From Polytrichum commune (Eukaryota > Streptophyta > Polytrichopsida > Polytrichales > Polytrichaceae): DNA of 64,000 nucleotides. Below are positions 12,138 through 27,100 of this stretch, piece after piece (positions within the stretch are counted from its first letter, which is position 1; every line of letters starts with the position of its first letter). A program made the position numbers and the translations under genes. The notes beneath the pieces were generated by a model. The model did no database searches. It was not told the DNA's origin and saw only the letters and a list, made by a program, of their open reading frames with translations. The stretch covers positions 51,289,554-51,353,553 of the forward strand of contig OX485803.1 in the NCBI GenBank assembly GCA_950295325.1, given 5' to 3'.

Positions 12138-15100
12138 GACAAGAGTGGCAGCAAGCAGAATGATGAGTGGCCGACAGCCATGGAGGCTGCGGTCATCACA
12201 AAGAGCATGCTCGACCAAATCGCTAAAATTGACAAGAGTCAAGGGTTCCAGCACCACGACCCTGCGATTCCGAGCCACAAAAGAAGTTCTTCTCCCAAGC
12301 GTGCAGAGTCACCGGACAGTTCGAGAACATTCTCAGGAGGGATGAGGAGCCCTAACACGCCCTTGAGCCAGCAATCGAGTGCGAGAATGGTGTTAGGGCA
12401 CGGGGAGGAGGTTGTAGGTAAGGAAGATGATGATGTAGTTATGGAGGATCCGAAATCCGAATTGGTCACCCGCATAGGCCGATATAGGGCATGGCATCCC
12501 GAAGACTCGGTGGTGAAGGAGCTTCCGGGATACCGTGTCCCGGGGGTGGAGGAGCTTGAGGATATGTATAAGATGCCTGTGAGACGGCTCCGGAAACGGG
12601 AAGATGGAATCGGAGGAGCCACACTCTGGCAGCCTGCGGAGCTCGTCCCGCCGATCGGTGTCGAAGAAGCCATTCGAAAGAACTTTGGCCTGAAAAAGGA
12701 GGAGCCCATCACGGTCAGTTTACCGCATTTAGGTGAATGGAGAGATATTTTAAGAGATCAGGTGGATGTTGCGAGGGACAGAGAGAAAGCCAAAACAAGC
12801 TTGAAGAGATCATTGAGGTGACGAGATATCTCAACTTCCTCTACATCATCATCAGTTGGAATGCATCATCATCATCGCCAACTTCAGAATTCCTAGACGC
12901 ACCATAAAAAACTTAATGAAATCTATACACGAAAACACTACAAATTATCTCACGCGCCTAATCACAAACAAAAGAAAACTTGACAATTCCACCCTAACCT
13001 TACTCCTCGACCATATAGAGCCCACCTTCCGCAAGGAAAGCAAATACACCTTATCCTGCATCATGGCACGATCCTTTTAAGTATAAGGAGAACGGGATTA
13101 CATTCATGTCGGTGCAAGAACATTGACGTTTCTTTTTCTTTTCTTTCTCATCACCTTGTTCACTTTATTGATTAGTAGTGTGTCTGTAACAACATCGTGA
13201 TGTTTTGCAAAAGAGAAAACCTCAGGACTTGATGATTGAACACCCTTTTAAGGTTTTCCATCAAGAGTTTCTATGCTATAGATAGACTTCTGTTAGTCAC
13301 TCAACCTTTGACTTCATTACACCGGAATATTATCAAGATCGATTGTATGAAAGATTTGAAGAATTGATGAGTGGTCGTGTGTGGTCACACATTGTAGTGC
13401 TCCTGGCTCGGAGCAACCGAAGAAAGCCCCCAAAAGAGCTGCGACAGCTGATAAAGGGAAATCAAAGGTTACATTTCTGGAGAACTTAACTTAATTCTCT
13501 CTCTTTTCATGAAGCCTCTCAGTTTAGACTGTAAGAAGTCAATGAGTTTTGAGGTTTTGTTTCTATCAAGAAAGACGCTTAATTCTCTCATTCGACTTGC
13601 ATTTCACTCATTCTGCGTGATCAATCAATCTTCCTATGTATACTCCAGATGTTGTATTGTTAAATACGGACAGGGTGATACATATGTCCAGATTTGGTGT
13701 GAGGTAATTGAAGTTACTCTTTGTTATTTGGGGTGGCTCAGGTGGACGAATTGACAGACATGAAGTTGGAGCACATTGTGACTGGTGATCATGCTGTCCA
13801 TTTTTTTGCACAACATGAAGGCCAGGCGCGGGTGAAGTTTTTCTACCTCAACTTGGCTCCGTGTGGCAGGAGAGAGTACAAGCCTTATGATTTGGTTGTT
13901 TGCAAGAGAATCGAGGTCAATGATGAGTATTTCACCATCTCCAATTCTGGGGTGACCCACATTGAGCCTGGACCTCGCGGTAAGCGGAAAATACCACTAA
14001 CAGCAACTATCATATTATGATGTGGAATTACGCAATTTCGTCAACAGATTGATCAGGAATCTCAGCATGCTGAATCTCAGTATGTGGCCCTATTGTGGTC
14101 ACTTCCAACTTCACAGGCAATTTCGGCAGTTGGATTGGCTCAGGAATTACTGGTTAGCAATTGCAAATTGAGAAGATTGTCAATTTAAGTTTCAGGATCG
14201 GATTTGAGATGCAAAAGTTATAAAAGGTCAAAGAGAAGATTCTAATTATCTTTAGAAGATCACATTAGCCCTTCCCAATTGTGTTGAATATTAGTTGAAT
14301 CTAGAACGGTCGGCTATATTATGAGCACATAGTCCAATCTCATCATAACACGTGGTCCTTTTAGTGTCTGTCCTTAACTACAAGCCTTGCCATATACCAC
14401 TCAAACATAAGTGCCCAATTAAGAAGAGTGACCACATAAGGCCCACATACTTTACTTCTTTCGATCTATTAGTAGGTCTGGAGTTGACATGCATCATGTC
14501 TGACAATCTGCCTGTTATGATGTACATGAAGGGGCTTACAAAGAAAGCACATTTCAAACATTGGAAGAATACATGCGGGAGAAATATGTTTATTCTCTTC
14601 TATGCCGCATCAAATTTTTCAGGACCTATTTAAACCAAAAGGCTTTCAACATTTGGAAAAAGTATGTGGGGATGTTGAAGTTCAACCGTGTCCGCATCCG
14701 ACTGAGTAAAAGGTTCTTCCATGCAAAACCTCAGTTCATTGGGGGTTTGATGAAGGTGTGGGCTTACATCTCTGAGTTGGTGGACCTTCCACTCGTCTAC
14801 GTTTCCATGAACCATTGCCATAGCTTGGATGAATTTTCCCACTCCCAACTTGAATTGCAGAAACACAAAGCCACTCCGGACGTCGACGCGATAGCTGAAA
14901 AATGTCAAACGGTCCTGGCTCAAATTTGTGAAGAGGCCAAACGACAAGCCCAGATTTACCGAGTATGTTCTGAAGCCACTTGTTTAGCTCACCCTTGATG
15001 TTCTTAAACTGTAAGCCTATTCATAAGCACCATTCATATATTCTTAAGTACCCTATTTAGGTTCCAAAGCAAAAGGAATAATTATTAGGTAATCCGGATA

Positions 15101-18100
15101 ACCTAAGAATACGATTGATTCCATTGGGGAGGGACCTCTATAATTGAATCTTGGTAGATGGAAGAAGGCTTTGTGTCCGAATATAGGCATCAGCAATGAG
15201 GTGTCGACTTCTGAGAGCTTGCAACTTGACTATGCTCGGTTGCATTCATGCATGTACTCAAGGGCCCTTGATTATCAACATATCATTCTTGAAGCTAGAA
15301 TAGAACTTAGATGAACGTCCTTACACATACTTACTAAAAATGCTACGTTTTCGTTTGCAAAAGGTTTTGATAAATGACAAGTTTTCAATGCAGGAAAGTG
15401 TACGAGACGAAGCGGAATTGGATGATACAGTTGGAGTGAATCTGCATGCAACCGGGAAGGCCAAGGCCCAAAGCATGGTGAGTATAAAGGCCGAGAAGAT
15501 TGAGAGGGCCAAGACGTATAGACGTGTGATGGCGGAGGAGAAAATGCTTGGGAATTACATACGGCTAGCGGACTACATGTTTGTTGAGACTTTAAGCCAC
15601 CGTTGTGTAACCTCCACTGAAGAACTGTTGGGCATGCTCGAGTTTTCGAGGCAGGTCATGGACAAAACTCCAAAGGGTGTCTTTATTGTAACTGTCACAT
15701 TCGGCAAAACTGCCATGGCATTCACTCCAGACGAATCAGACGTCCTCTCGGTGAGCCCTAACACCTGGTTAATGTACTCAATGGATTTCGAAAAGGCTCG
15801 ACATTTGCCACTGCGATGATGTTGTTCAGGCAGTTTGAAATACTCATTATTGAGGGTACTAAATTCTCCCTGAGTATGTTGGGTTGATGTACTATGTTTG
15901 AAACTGAGACTTGGAGCGAGTCATCATCCCTCTCATTAAAATCATATCTTAACTGCTCATGTAGGTGTTGCATTCTACTATCGAAGGACTCCTGCAAATT
16001 GTGCAAGCAGCACCACGTATATTGTACATGCGTGTATTTTCAGGGTATTTTGATATCAGATTTACAGGCATGCCTCCTATAAACATCATCAAAGGAACCT
16101 CATACTTCTCACTTGTTCGAGATAGGATTTATGAGATTGTCAAGATGGATTTCGAAGAGGCTCGACAATATGCCACTGTAAGTTTTTTTGAGTCCTCATA
16201 AAATCTGTCAAGTCCAGTCATTGGTACTTAAACCCCTAAACCCTGAGTCTCGCCCTAACCCCAATGCCTCCTCCAAAATTTCCATCACTCAGGCGGTTGC
16301 TGTTACCAATAACCCGAAGAAGTGATCCATGTCAATATACCAACACTAGGAAGAAAGCTATGCCAACATGTCTTGAACTAAGTCATTTGTATTCCAAACA
16401 ACTGGAAGAAAGCAGCGGAACAACTTGTTTCAATCTACACATTCCATTCTCCAATTCCCTCTCAGTACCATTCTGGCACTTGAAATAGACATCAATTGTA
16501 CGATATGTCTACCTTTGAACGGATACTGTGATTGGCAAGGACGTTAAACTAAGAGTGACGAACAATCTTCCTTGATTGTCAAAGGAGAAGGCGTTTTGGA
16601 ATACATGTAGAACAATAAATACGACTTGATCACGGTGATTCAAATCATTTAGTTACTAACCTTTTCGAGACTACTGCACAGGCGTTTGAGGAGCATCGAC
16701 CCTTATTCGAGTTTGGGGAGGCATGGGATTACGATCAATATGCTTCAATTGTGAGGACTGTTCGCATGTACAGGGAGGAGATGTCCAAACAACGGGACTG
16801 GCGCATTGAGCTCGAGAAGATGAGGATAGGATGGTAGAGAATTCCGTTTTTGCTTTTCTCATGATAATTGTTACACTCGTGCACAGTTGATAATCACATG
16901 CCCTAGGATATTAGCCTACTGTACTGCCTATACTTCTTGTTGTGCAGGTTTCATATTCACATTAGGGAATACAGAGCAAGTATACATGTAGTACGAAGTT
17001 ATAATTGATCATTATTATGTGGGTATGTATAGATCACTATCCACCAGATGTGCTTATTGAAATAACCAAAGTTGACTTATGTACAATTGAACTTATCTCA
17101 CAAAGTGACTTATCTCACTTTGAATAACTCATTGCTGATAGAAACCACTGACTGGGCTGGAATTGGCAGTGTGCTTGGAGTGCTGCTTGTAGACTCCAAG
17201 GCCTTAAGAAATCACCTCATTCCCATCACTGTCCGGACACTCGAGACCATAATTGCACTCCTTGTGAAGCATGCCAGGGAGGACTGTTTGTCTGTTCTTA
17301 ATGCCTTTCATGAAAGAATCAAACAACTCGACATTCGACCTGTGCAGCTTGATGAATATGTTTCTTTTGTTCTGGTAAGCCACAATGACTCGTTGGCTTC
17401 TCATTGTTCTGCCCCTAGTTCAAGAAGTCTAGAAGAAATCTTTTAAAATCATATGGTAGCAGAAAGTTATTTATGGGTTGTACTATGGGTTTGGTTGCTC
17501 TTGGAAAATAGAGTTACAACAAAATTATGGCCGAGAAGAAGCAAGCATTGGCCGACGCATCTGTCATAGATGATATGTACTCTCTATTGGCAGCATATGA
17601 GGTGAAAATACCCACAAATGACCAAGTAAAATTGGATGACCTACACGAGATTGTTATGAAGTATGAGGATTCCATCGAGGGTGCAGATATTCACATAGAC
17701 AAGCATAGGGCTGCAGAGAAGGAAGATCTTGAGAACCAAGTTACCCTAATAAGCGAGGAGCTTATGACAATTTTGGGTGTTCTTGTTACTGGCAAGTATT
17801 TGGACCCAGTATCTGATCCCGCAGAGATTGTTGCAGACCTTACGACCATCAATGAGCGTATTCAAGAGATCGTTGAGATTGTTGACCGGTACAAAGGATA
17901 TCAGAGACTTTTCAAGGTTTGTCATATTAAACTTGATGCACGGAGTACATCCTTGACTGTGATGTACCTTAGTGATATCTTGATTCAAATTAATTGATGA
18001 GGAATGATGGCTAACCATATTTGCTATACTTAGCATGTATGTGAGGAGTTGGGACTGGAGCCGGACAACTCCAGAAGAAGAAACTGTGCACAAGGTTTAG

Positions 18101-21100
18101 ACCACGCATGAATGAATTGACTAACTCCATTGGGAGCTGTCTTGTGAACAAATCATTCTTGGGTTGCGTATCCCTTGTGCACAATCCATTCTTGGGCTGT
18201 CTAATCTTGTGCACAATTCATTCATGGGTTGTCTAACCCTTGTGCACATTTTCTTCTCATAATATTGTCAAACTCTAGTCACCATTTGCTCAAATGCTAA
18301 GTATAGAAAGTATGGTTAGTCATCATTTCTCATCAATTAATCAATCAATGAATTAATCCAAGATACCACTGAAGTACATCACGTTGACCACTAAGAAGTG
18401 TGGACTGGCCTGTGATAAGGGCTTCCTTAGATTTACATGGATGTGTTGTGCTCTTTGCAGATGCCGGTGGATGACATGGGTAACCTTGCAATGACCCAGA
18501 AGGAATTTGCATTGAGGTGGAACGTTTGGAGGGGGCTTAACGATTGGATCATCATGACTACAAATTGGAGAAATTGCCCTGTGCAGGAGCTTGTAGGTCC
18601 AGTCATCACAGGCAAGACAGATGAGTATGCCAAGGATGCTTTCAGGATGGGCAAGGCTAACAAGGAGGATACAGTTGTGTATAGGCTCAAAGATACCATT
18701 GACGAGTTCAAGAAGGTGGTCCCATTGATGGAGGAGGTGGCAAACCCTGCGTTGAAAACACGGCATTGGAAACAAATTTTTGATCTTCTAGGACAACCTT
18801 TCTCAACTGAAGTGCCTTTCAGCGTTAACAACCTCCTGGATTACGGAGTTATGGAAAAAATAGAGGAGGTTACGATACTGCACTTTGGTCCCTATTTATA
18901 ATCCATAAGTAGGACATAGTTCACTGGCATACCTTTTCTGAAATCTAGACGAATGTATACATTAGCAAGTTTGTCCAGGACATTAATTTGTCTTGTTGAG
19001 TGTCCTTCTGTTGCGAGATTTGGTGCAATCTACTCTGACAGAATATAAATGTACTCCTAAATGCCTAGGAGGTAAGCAATAAGGATGCCTGGGCAGATTA
19101 AAATTGCTGAATATGGCGATGTGAACTGAAAATGGTCAATGGTCTCATGTTTTACAGGTTCGAAATTTGAGTGGAGCTGCCAGCAAGGAATATTCATTTG
19201 AGAAATCCTTGGAGAAGATGCTCAAGGACTGGGACGGTATAGAGTTTTTAGTGATGGCTTACAAAGACTCAGGAACGTTTATAGTGGGAGGCATAGATGA
19301 CATCCAAATGATACTTGATGAGCAGACTGTTAAAATTCTCTCTATGTGCGCCTCACCCTTTGTGAAGCCCTTTGAGGATCAGGCGTTTCGATGGCGGAAG
19401 ATAATTCTTGACCTTCAAGCTCTAGTGGATAATTGGGTTACTTGTCAAGGCACTTGGCAATATCTAGGACCCATTTTCGGGTCTCGGGATATTATGCGGC
19501 AGATGCCTACAGAGGGAGAACTGTTTCAAACTGTTGATCAAACATGGCGTGATGTAATGAAGAAAACTTATGCTGTTCCAAACTGCTTAGAAGCTGCTAA
19601 GGATGCCGATCGTCTTCAGAAGCTCATTGAAGCAAACCGGCTCCTGGAACTTGTTAATAAAGGTCTAGCTCAGTACTTGGAGGTGTGTTCAAGTTGGATT
19701 TTGATACCTACCCACAACTGTAGTATTTTGATTCACTCATTTCATGTTTCACTCTTGAGAGCTCTGTGAAAGTTAGATTTGACTGATCCCCTCTCCATAT
19801 TCTGGAAGGAAAACTATAGTTATGTAATGACATGTAAGCCCACTTGACCACAAGTGATATATTAGAGGTTCCTTTTTGGAGGAGTCCACAATTCAGCCAT
19901 TGTAGGTTGTAAACTGATATTCGTGATGTGAATTGTACTCTTACATTGTAATTTTCTTTGATCTTTGTGTCATGATGACGAGTGTTCATATTCGCCTTGC
20001 AATGACAAATCACCAGGTGAAAAGAATTGCATTTCCACGATTCTTTTTCCTGTCAAATGATGAGATGCTTGAAATTCTGTCCGAAACGAAGGATCCATTG
20101 CGTGTGCAACCCCACTTGAAGAAATGTTTTGAGGGGATCAGTCTGCTGGAGTTTCAACATAACCTGGACATCACAGCCATGATTTCCGCAGAGGGCGAAG
20201 TTGTACCACTCGTGGATAAGTTCAACCCCAAGACAGCACAAGGGTCCGTGGAGAAATGGCTTCTGCAGGCAAGAAAAGAGTCCTTTACAATCCTCAGTTT
20301 TTGGAAAAGATTGTAAGATATATTTCTTCTTTCATAAGGGGCAAGCCATAGCCTGAGAGGTTGATTCTTCGGAGCGACCCAGATGTTGCGTCAATTCGTA
20401 AATTTTACAGATCATCAGGAAATGGAGTAGTACACGTCCCTGTTGATGGCAGAAATTTGAACTTGCGATCAATAGGTAAACGAAGGGCCATGGTCAATAG
20501 AGTTATCTTTAGCCCAATGGAATTTTGTTTAGGAGTTGGTCCCCTGTGATTTTTCATTTGTTGTTTTGCATACAAGATCAATAAGTTTTCTCCAGTTGTA
20601 GTGCATGATCGGAGGTAGTGTTTGAATTTGAAGAGCAACCTATTTCTGTTCATTGAGGGCCAAACTTAATTTAGCACTTCTTGGCATGCCAAATTGAGTT
20701 TGGCCCTCATTGAACCGATATGAGATAGAATGTTCACACCTCCACACTACCTCCAAGCATGCACTGAAAATAGAAGGTGTTGTATGCAAAACAACCAACT
20801 CGCGACCAAAAGTCATGTTGAGTTAAAGGATAACTCTAATATGTTGAGTTTGCCAAAGTTCAACAGCAGACATGATTTTACTATAAAGGACTGATTTGAC
20901 CCTCCCTTGTGCGGTTCACTTTAAATTTAATATGCTGATTGTGCTACTTGAAATGTCTGTTCTAGGTCAGGTGGAGGACGGCATGCTACTGTCTGTCCAA
21001 GATCAGTGTGCTCGATCGGTTGAGGCTTACGCACAAGTTCCTCGTATACAGTGGGTGCTCGAGTGGCCTGGCCAAGTGGTTCTTGTTGTAAGTGCAATCT

Positions 21101-24100
21101 ATTGGACCAGTGATGCAACGGCAGCCCTTGTCAAAGGAGTAAAGGCGGTTGCTGAATTTGAGGCCTTTTGTACCCATCAATTGGGAGATATTGTCAATTT
21201 AGTGCGTGGAGAGCTCACGAGCATGAACAGGATGACTCTCAGTGCTCTTGTGGTCATGGATGTCCATGCTCGCGATACTATCGCTCTTTTGGTTAGAGAA
21301 GGAGTAAACCAAGAGTCTGATTTTCTCTGGCAAAGCCAGTTGCGAATGTATTGGGAGGAATCTACGTGCATGGTCCGAATGATGAATGCTGGTATTGAGT
21401 ATGGATATGAATACCTTGGGAATTCCTCGCGGCTTGTCATCACACCGCTAACTGACAGGCAAGTGTTGTTTCCTTCAAAAACTCCAAATATCCAAAGCAA
21501 ACACTCCTCTCTGTATGTTCCTACCTTTTAATATAACAATCTGGTAGAGTTTTCTTTAAATCTATGGGACCTTTCATCAGGAATTGGTCCCCTATGATTT
21601 CTTATTGGTTGTTTTTCATACAAAATCATAAATGTCTTTCCAGTTTTGGTGCAGGCTCCGAGGTAGTGTTTGAATTTGAATGAAGAGCAACCTATTTTGG
21701 CATCAAACTCATTGTAGCACCTCTTGGCATGCCAAAATGAGTTTAACCCTCAGTGAACCGCTGTAGATTGTTTTCATTTAAACCTCCACATTACCTCCTA
21801 GCACCCAAAACTTAATAAACATGGAAATTTCTGTATCCAAACAACCAACTCCGGACGATCAAAAGTCCATAGAGTTAAAGGATAACTCTATCGTGGTCAC
21901 TTTTATTCAAATTCTGGGTACACTGAGCTCCATCGGTTGTGTGGTATAATTTCTAACCTATTCAATGCCAACACAAGTCACTGGATAGAACAGAACAAGA
22001 GTGAAAAATTGTGTTCCATTTTGCAGGTGTTACCGCACATTAATGGGTGCGATTCATCTCAATTTGGGAGGCGCCCCTGAGGGCCCCGCAGGAACTGGGA
22101 AGACGGAGACTACAAAGGATCTGGCTAAGGTGCTCTTTCTGCTGCCAAGTTGGACTAGTGGGCTTATGATTTTTTTCCTCCTTGAAAACCAGGATAACGA
22201 ACGTTTGCATTTTGTAACTATTCCCATGAATTTGGAACTGAAGAGTCAGAAATCAATACTTTGTAATCAGGAGCCATAAGGTAAAACCTTAAAGCAATTT
22301 ATTTGTCCTAGTTTGTGAATAGAAAGACACACCTCTTGGTTTTTGTGAACTGTGGTAAAAATGGTGAGGATTTCTTAAGTTAATGATTTAGGTTACTATT
22401 TAGCTCCCTTTTAGATTGAACAAAACAGGTATTATGTGGAGTTGGTGCAGGCATTGGCTAGGCAGTGTGTGGTGTTCAATTGTTCTGACAGTTTAGATTA
22501 TTTGGCTATGGCCAAATTTTTCAAAGGACTAGCAGCATCAGGAGCGTGGGCATGCTTCGATGAGTTTAATCGTATTGATCTCGAGGTGTTGTCAGTGGTT
22601 GCCCAACAGGTCGGGTGAAAGTTTCAGGAAGTGCTTTTTTAATCATCCACTAGAAGTTTGCATGAGAAACAATAGATTAAAAAAGGTTGTAAAAGAATTC
22701 AGTTAGAGCCTATGTTCAATGAAAATGGTTAGATTGCCTTTTGATGACTTGCTCTGTTCTGACGTGGTCATATGCCCCTGTTAAACATATGAAAAGGTTT
22801 GAAATATTGCTCAATCGTCAAATTTTCCTCAATTTATGCTTGATGTATCTCTGCACGCTTTCAGTACCAAGTTCCACATGTACTGCAGTCTAAAACAATA
22901 GAGTATGATCAGCAATAACTTAATACATTCACCTAATTAGGAGAGGTGATACACAGGTGCTTGAGATCCAACTTGCAGTTCAAAATAACGTGAAGACGTT
23001 CATGTTTGAGGGCTCGGAATTGACTTTGAAGCCCACGTGTAATGTATTTATCACTATGAACCCTGGTTATGCAGGCCGTTCTGAGTTGCCTGATAATTTA
23101 AAGGCCCTTTTCCGAACTGTGGCTATGATGGTTCCTGATTATGCCATGATCAGTGAAATTATGTTGTACAGCAGTGGCTACTTGCAGGTACTTTTATTCC
23201 AACATCTGCTCTCTATCTATTTGGTGAATCACGAACTGGTATCATCGGAGACTACAGACACTTGTGATATTTTTTGGTTGAAATTTTACTAAGTTGGTCT
23301 TATATATTTTGAGTGGGTGTAACATTTTCTGGCAATTGCCTTCACTAGACGAAGATGTATCATTAACATTTGTGACGTTCTATTGTGTTTGTTGTTTCCT
23401 CAAGGCACGAGATTGTGCAAGAAAGATTGTTGCCACTTACCGTCTTTGCAGTGAGCAGCTATCCAGTCAAGACCATTATGACTATGGTATGAGGGCTGTG
23501 ATGGCAGTGCTGCGAGCAGCTTCAAACCTTAAACAACGATATCCTGAAGAAGAAGAGTTCATACTTATGCTTCGGTCGATTATTGATGTCAACCTGTGCA
23601 AGTTTCTATCACAAGATGTGCCACTTTTTAATGGCATAGTGTCCGATCTGTTTCCAGGGGTGGTGCTTCCTGAGCCAGATTACACTCTGCTTGACAAAGC
23701 CATGTCAGAGAATTGCAAGCTCATGAACTTACAGTACACACCATATTTCATGTTGAAGCTTATTCAACTCTACGAGATGATTATTGTCCGGCATGGACTC
23801 ATGCTTGTGGGTCTTTCATTCTCAGGAAAGACTTGTGCCATCCGTGTTCTCCAGAAATCACTTACTGACATGTCTGAATGGGGAAACAACAACGAAAGAA
23901 AAGTTTATGTAAGAGGACCAGACTTGATTTGCCATCTACTTATTTTTGTTTAGTCTGAGGCTACAGCATAGAGGTGGTTTGTGGGACTCTAAATGGGTTT
24001 GTTGCATTTGCTTCAATTGGTGCTCAAGTGAGGGTGTCTTAAAGCCAAGGCTTTAACCCGGATCCCATGGGAACTCCGAGGTGAAGGCCGGAATAGTGCT

Positions 24101-27100
24101 CGGATGGGTGACCTTCCTAGCACTTGAATTCCGGTGCACCCTACACCATATGGTCCACTCAAACATAGTGGAGTTATATCCGGATGAATCAGATATTTTC
24201 AACCAGCCATGTGGGAATCCAGGGCTTGCCCTTGGGGGAGATAGGTGCAGGCCGGCTTTGAAAGGAGGCAATAGTCTTTGAGTGCCCTCTAGTTTTCGTG
24301 ATGCCCGTTTCGGGATTACACATAGAGTTAGACCAACTCGAAGATGAAGCAACACCATAATTCACGGTGGCAACATTGAAGTCATTTCTTTTTTTTCGGT
24401 GCTCAGGTTTCAACGGTGAATCCCAAGTCTGTGACTATGGGGCAACTATATGGAGAATCGGACCCAATGACTTCAGAATGGCGAGATGGAGTTCTTGCAG
24501 TGAGGTTTCGTGAACAGGCTTCGGAGCCCACCAATGACCGCAAGTGGATCATCCTCGATGGCCCTGTTGATGCTATTTGGATTGAGAACATGAACACTGT
24601 GCTAGATGATAACAAAAAGTTGTGCCTTCCCAACAGCGAAATCATCCAGATGTCATCCTCGATGAACATGATATTTGAGGTATTGTCAACAACCCAGGAT
24701 TGCTCATATGTAAGTTTTGTATGTGATTATTTGCTATCTTAAATAGTCTGGATGATAAGAGAATTTGCTTCTAAACCCAAGAAAGAAGAGCATGGAGATT
24801 TTGCATCTTTTAGTGTTGTTTGACATATCCTCGGGGTTTTCAATGTGAGGATAAGAGGTGATTAGCAGCCTATCTGTCAAGTGATGGAGCTCAGGAAAGA
24901 ATCCGTGTGGACATGAGTCAGTTGTACTTCCATCGTGCTTTATCAATTTAGGTTTTTGCAGGACTTGATAGATCTTGAAATCAATAGTCTTTCCACCGGT
25001 TTGTGTTGTTACTAGATGCTCATAATACTAAGTATCATTTTAGGTTGTTTATTTGATGAATGAGGTTCATATAGTTGGAGTGTGACCGATACTTACTATA
25101 ATTTTCTTATTGCAGGTAGGTGATCTTGCAGTAGCATCTCCAGCTACTGTGAGTCGTTGTGGAATGGTGTATTTGGAGCCCCATCAAATGGGGTGGCCAC
25201 CCCTGATGCTTTCATGGCTAAATACTCTGCCTCCGACCATAGCTGGAGAAAACAAGAAGCATCTACAGAACCTCTTTGAATGGATGGTATCAGGCTCTCT
25301 ACGTTGTGTGCGCAAAAACTTGAAGGAAATATCTCCAACGTCAGATGCACCTCTTGTGACATGTTTGATGAGAACATTCTACAGCCTCATTGAAGAGGTC
25401 AAAACGGAAGAAGGTGCAAAATCTATTGGAAACGAACGTCTCGTCAAGTGGATTGACTCCCTTTTTCTCTTTTGTCTCGTTTGGTCGGTTGGCTCGACGG
25501 GTGATGTTGATGGCCGAGTCATCTTTGATAAGTTCCTAAGGGATCTTATAGTAGGGGTAATTCCAGAGGGTTTTGACCTTGTTGTGCCCGCGGTACATGA
25601 CAACCTTAAGTGTGAAATGATGCCTTCCAACGATGGCCAGAATGATGTCTATGACTTCATGTTTGATAAACCTTCCTGCAAATGGAGGACGTGGCTAGAC
25701 ACAATTGTCCCTGTGGAAATTGAGGAGAAAGCCTCATTTGATCAGATTATTATACCAACCAAGGACCAACAAAGGTATACGTTTTTGCTAGACAAGGCTA
25801 TTTTGTGTGGGAGTCCCCTTTTGATGGTGGGGGGTACCGGAACCGGCAAAACAATCTACATCAATCGACATCTTCTCAAGGGTCTCTCAAGGGAATTATT
25901 TACCACATTACTGGTTGTTCTCTCTGCGCGAACCACTGCAAACATGGTTCAAAATCAGATTGACAATTCACTCGATCGAAGGCGACGGGGTGTATATGGA
26001 CCTATGCCTGGCATGAAATGCATCATTTTTGTTGATGACCTCAACATGCCACAGGTCTGTAATATTCTCTAGCTAAAGGTAACCTATGCAGCTAAAGGTC
26101 TGTCGTTAATCATCGACATCAATGACCAGTCCATGCCCTTCATGCAAGTGGATCTCAAGTGGATATGCTTTCATGGCATCATATGAAAATCTATCTAGGT
26201 GTCAAATCCCCATGGTAGAAAATGTTAAAGGTCCAATAGTTTTGGAAATGAGGAGGGGTACGAAGGCGAGCCATTAGGATTATCCTCAAAGTCCCTCAAT
26301 GTATCATACATAAGAAAGTCATGTAAGCTTGAATTCATGGTGCTTAGACAACCACTGACTTTTTGATGTACAAAGGAGCACATCTTTGAAATCATGAAAG
26401 ATAAGATCTTACTGATAGAATGGAAATGGTGTGCAGCCTGAAGTATATGGGGCTCAGCCACCAATCGAACTTTTGCGCCAGTACATGGACTTTGGAGGGT
26501 GGTATGGAAGAGACAATGACTTCCGTACCCTTGTTGATGTCCTATTTGTTTCAGCCATGGGTCCCCCTGGAGGAGGCAGAAATTTTGTGACTAATCGATA
26601 CTTGCGACACTTCAATCAAGTTGGTGTATCCCAGGTATGAAGTCCTTTAATAACGAAAACCTTAAATTTAAAAATTTGACCTCATGAATTTTTGTTTTTC
26701 AAATCAGCGATTTTAATTTGATTTGATTGTGCATATCTGCTGCCCAATATTTTCTGCCCCTTCTCCATAATTTGTATCGTGCTACTTTGACATTGTACAT
26801 AATAAGACAATTGTACAGAAATATCACATGTACATCCACATGCAATTTAACTGCCTGTTGAATAGACTTCATTGTCCTTTTCTTGACACCACCTCCCCAA
26901 CATTCTGGAGATGATAATCTTCCACAGATTTGTGTAAATTGCATTGAGCAGTCCTCTGGTGTTGTGATCAGGTTGGAGAGGACTCATTACATTTGATCTT
27001 CTCAACGATTCTTAATTGGCATTATACTATTGAGAATGAGTTTGAGAAAGGTATCCAGAAATTGAAAGACGGTGTGATTGCTGCAACTTTAGATATTTTC

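Larger units (their letters stand above)
12123..18868 (+). other. Dynein tail (N-terminal stem), exons 1-11
   Basis: Exon 1 encodes a Ser/Pro- and charge-rich, probably disordered N-terminus. Exons 3-4 give the conserved heavy-chain blocks [10 protein letters not shown] and the FFRTYL..KAF..WKK segment. Exon 7 has the family pattern ERxxxFxFGxxWDxxxY. Exon 8 is a 32-nt microexon (16948-16979) that keeps frame with both neighbours. Exon 9 carries [10 protein letters not shown]. This region normally binds intermediate/light chains such as actin, centrin or p28; no binding site can be read directly. Confidence 0.8.
19158..21458 (+). other. Dynein linker region, exons 12-14
   Basis: The hallmark linker sequence [16 protein letters not shown] lies in exon 13, followed by [18 protein letters not shown]. 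Exon 14 has WPGQVVL and ends at ITPLTDR just before AAA1. In the family this lever swings over the AAA ring to produce the power stroke. Exons 13 and 14 both end at GC donors. Confidence 0.88.

Noticed and set aside
12239-12712. 157-codon minus-strand frame
   Set aside because: It lies wholly opposite dynein exon 1 and has no recognisable motif; a shadow of the coding strand.
24032-24141. Functional 5S rRNA gene
   Set aside because: Too many substitutions and gaps relative to plant 5S, no terminator T-run after the 3' end, located in an intron.
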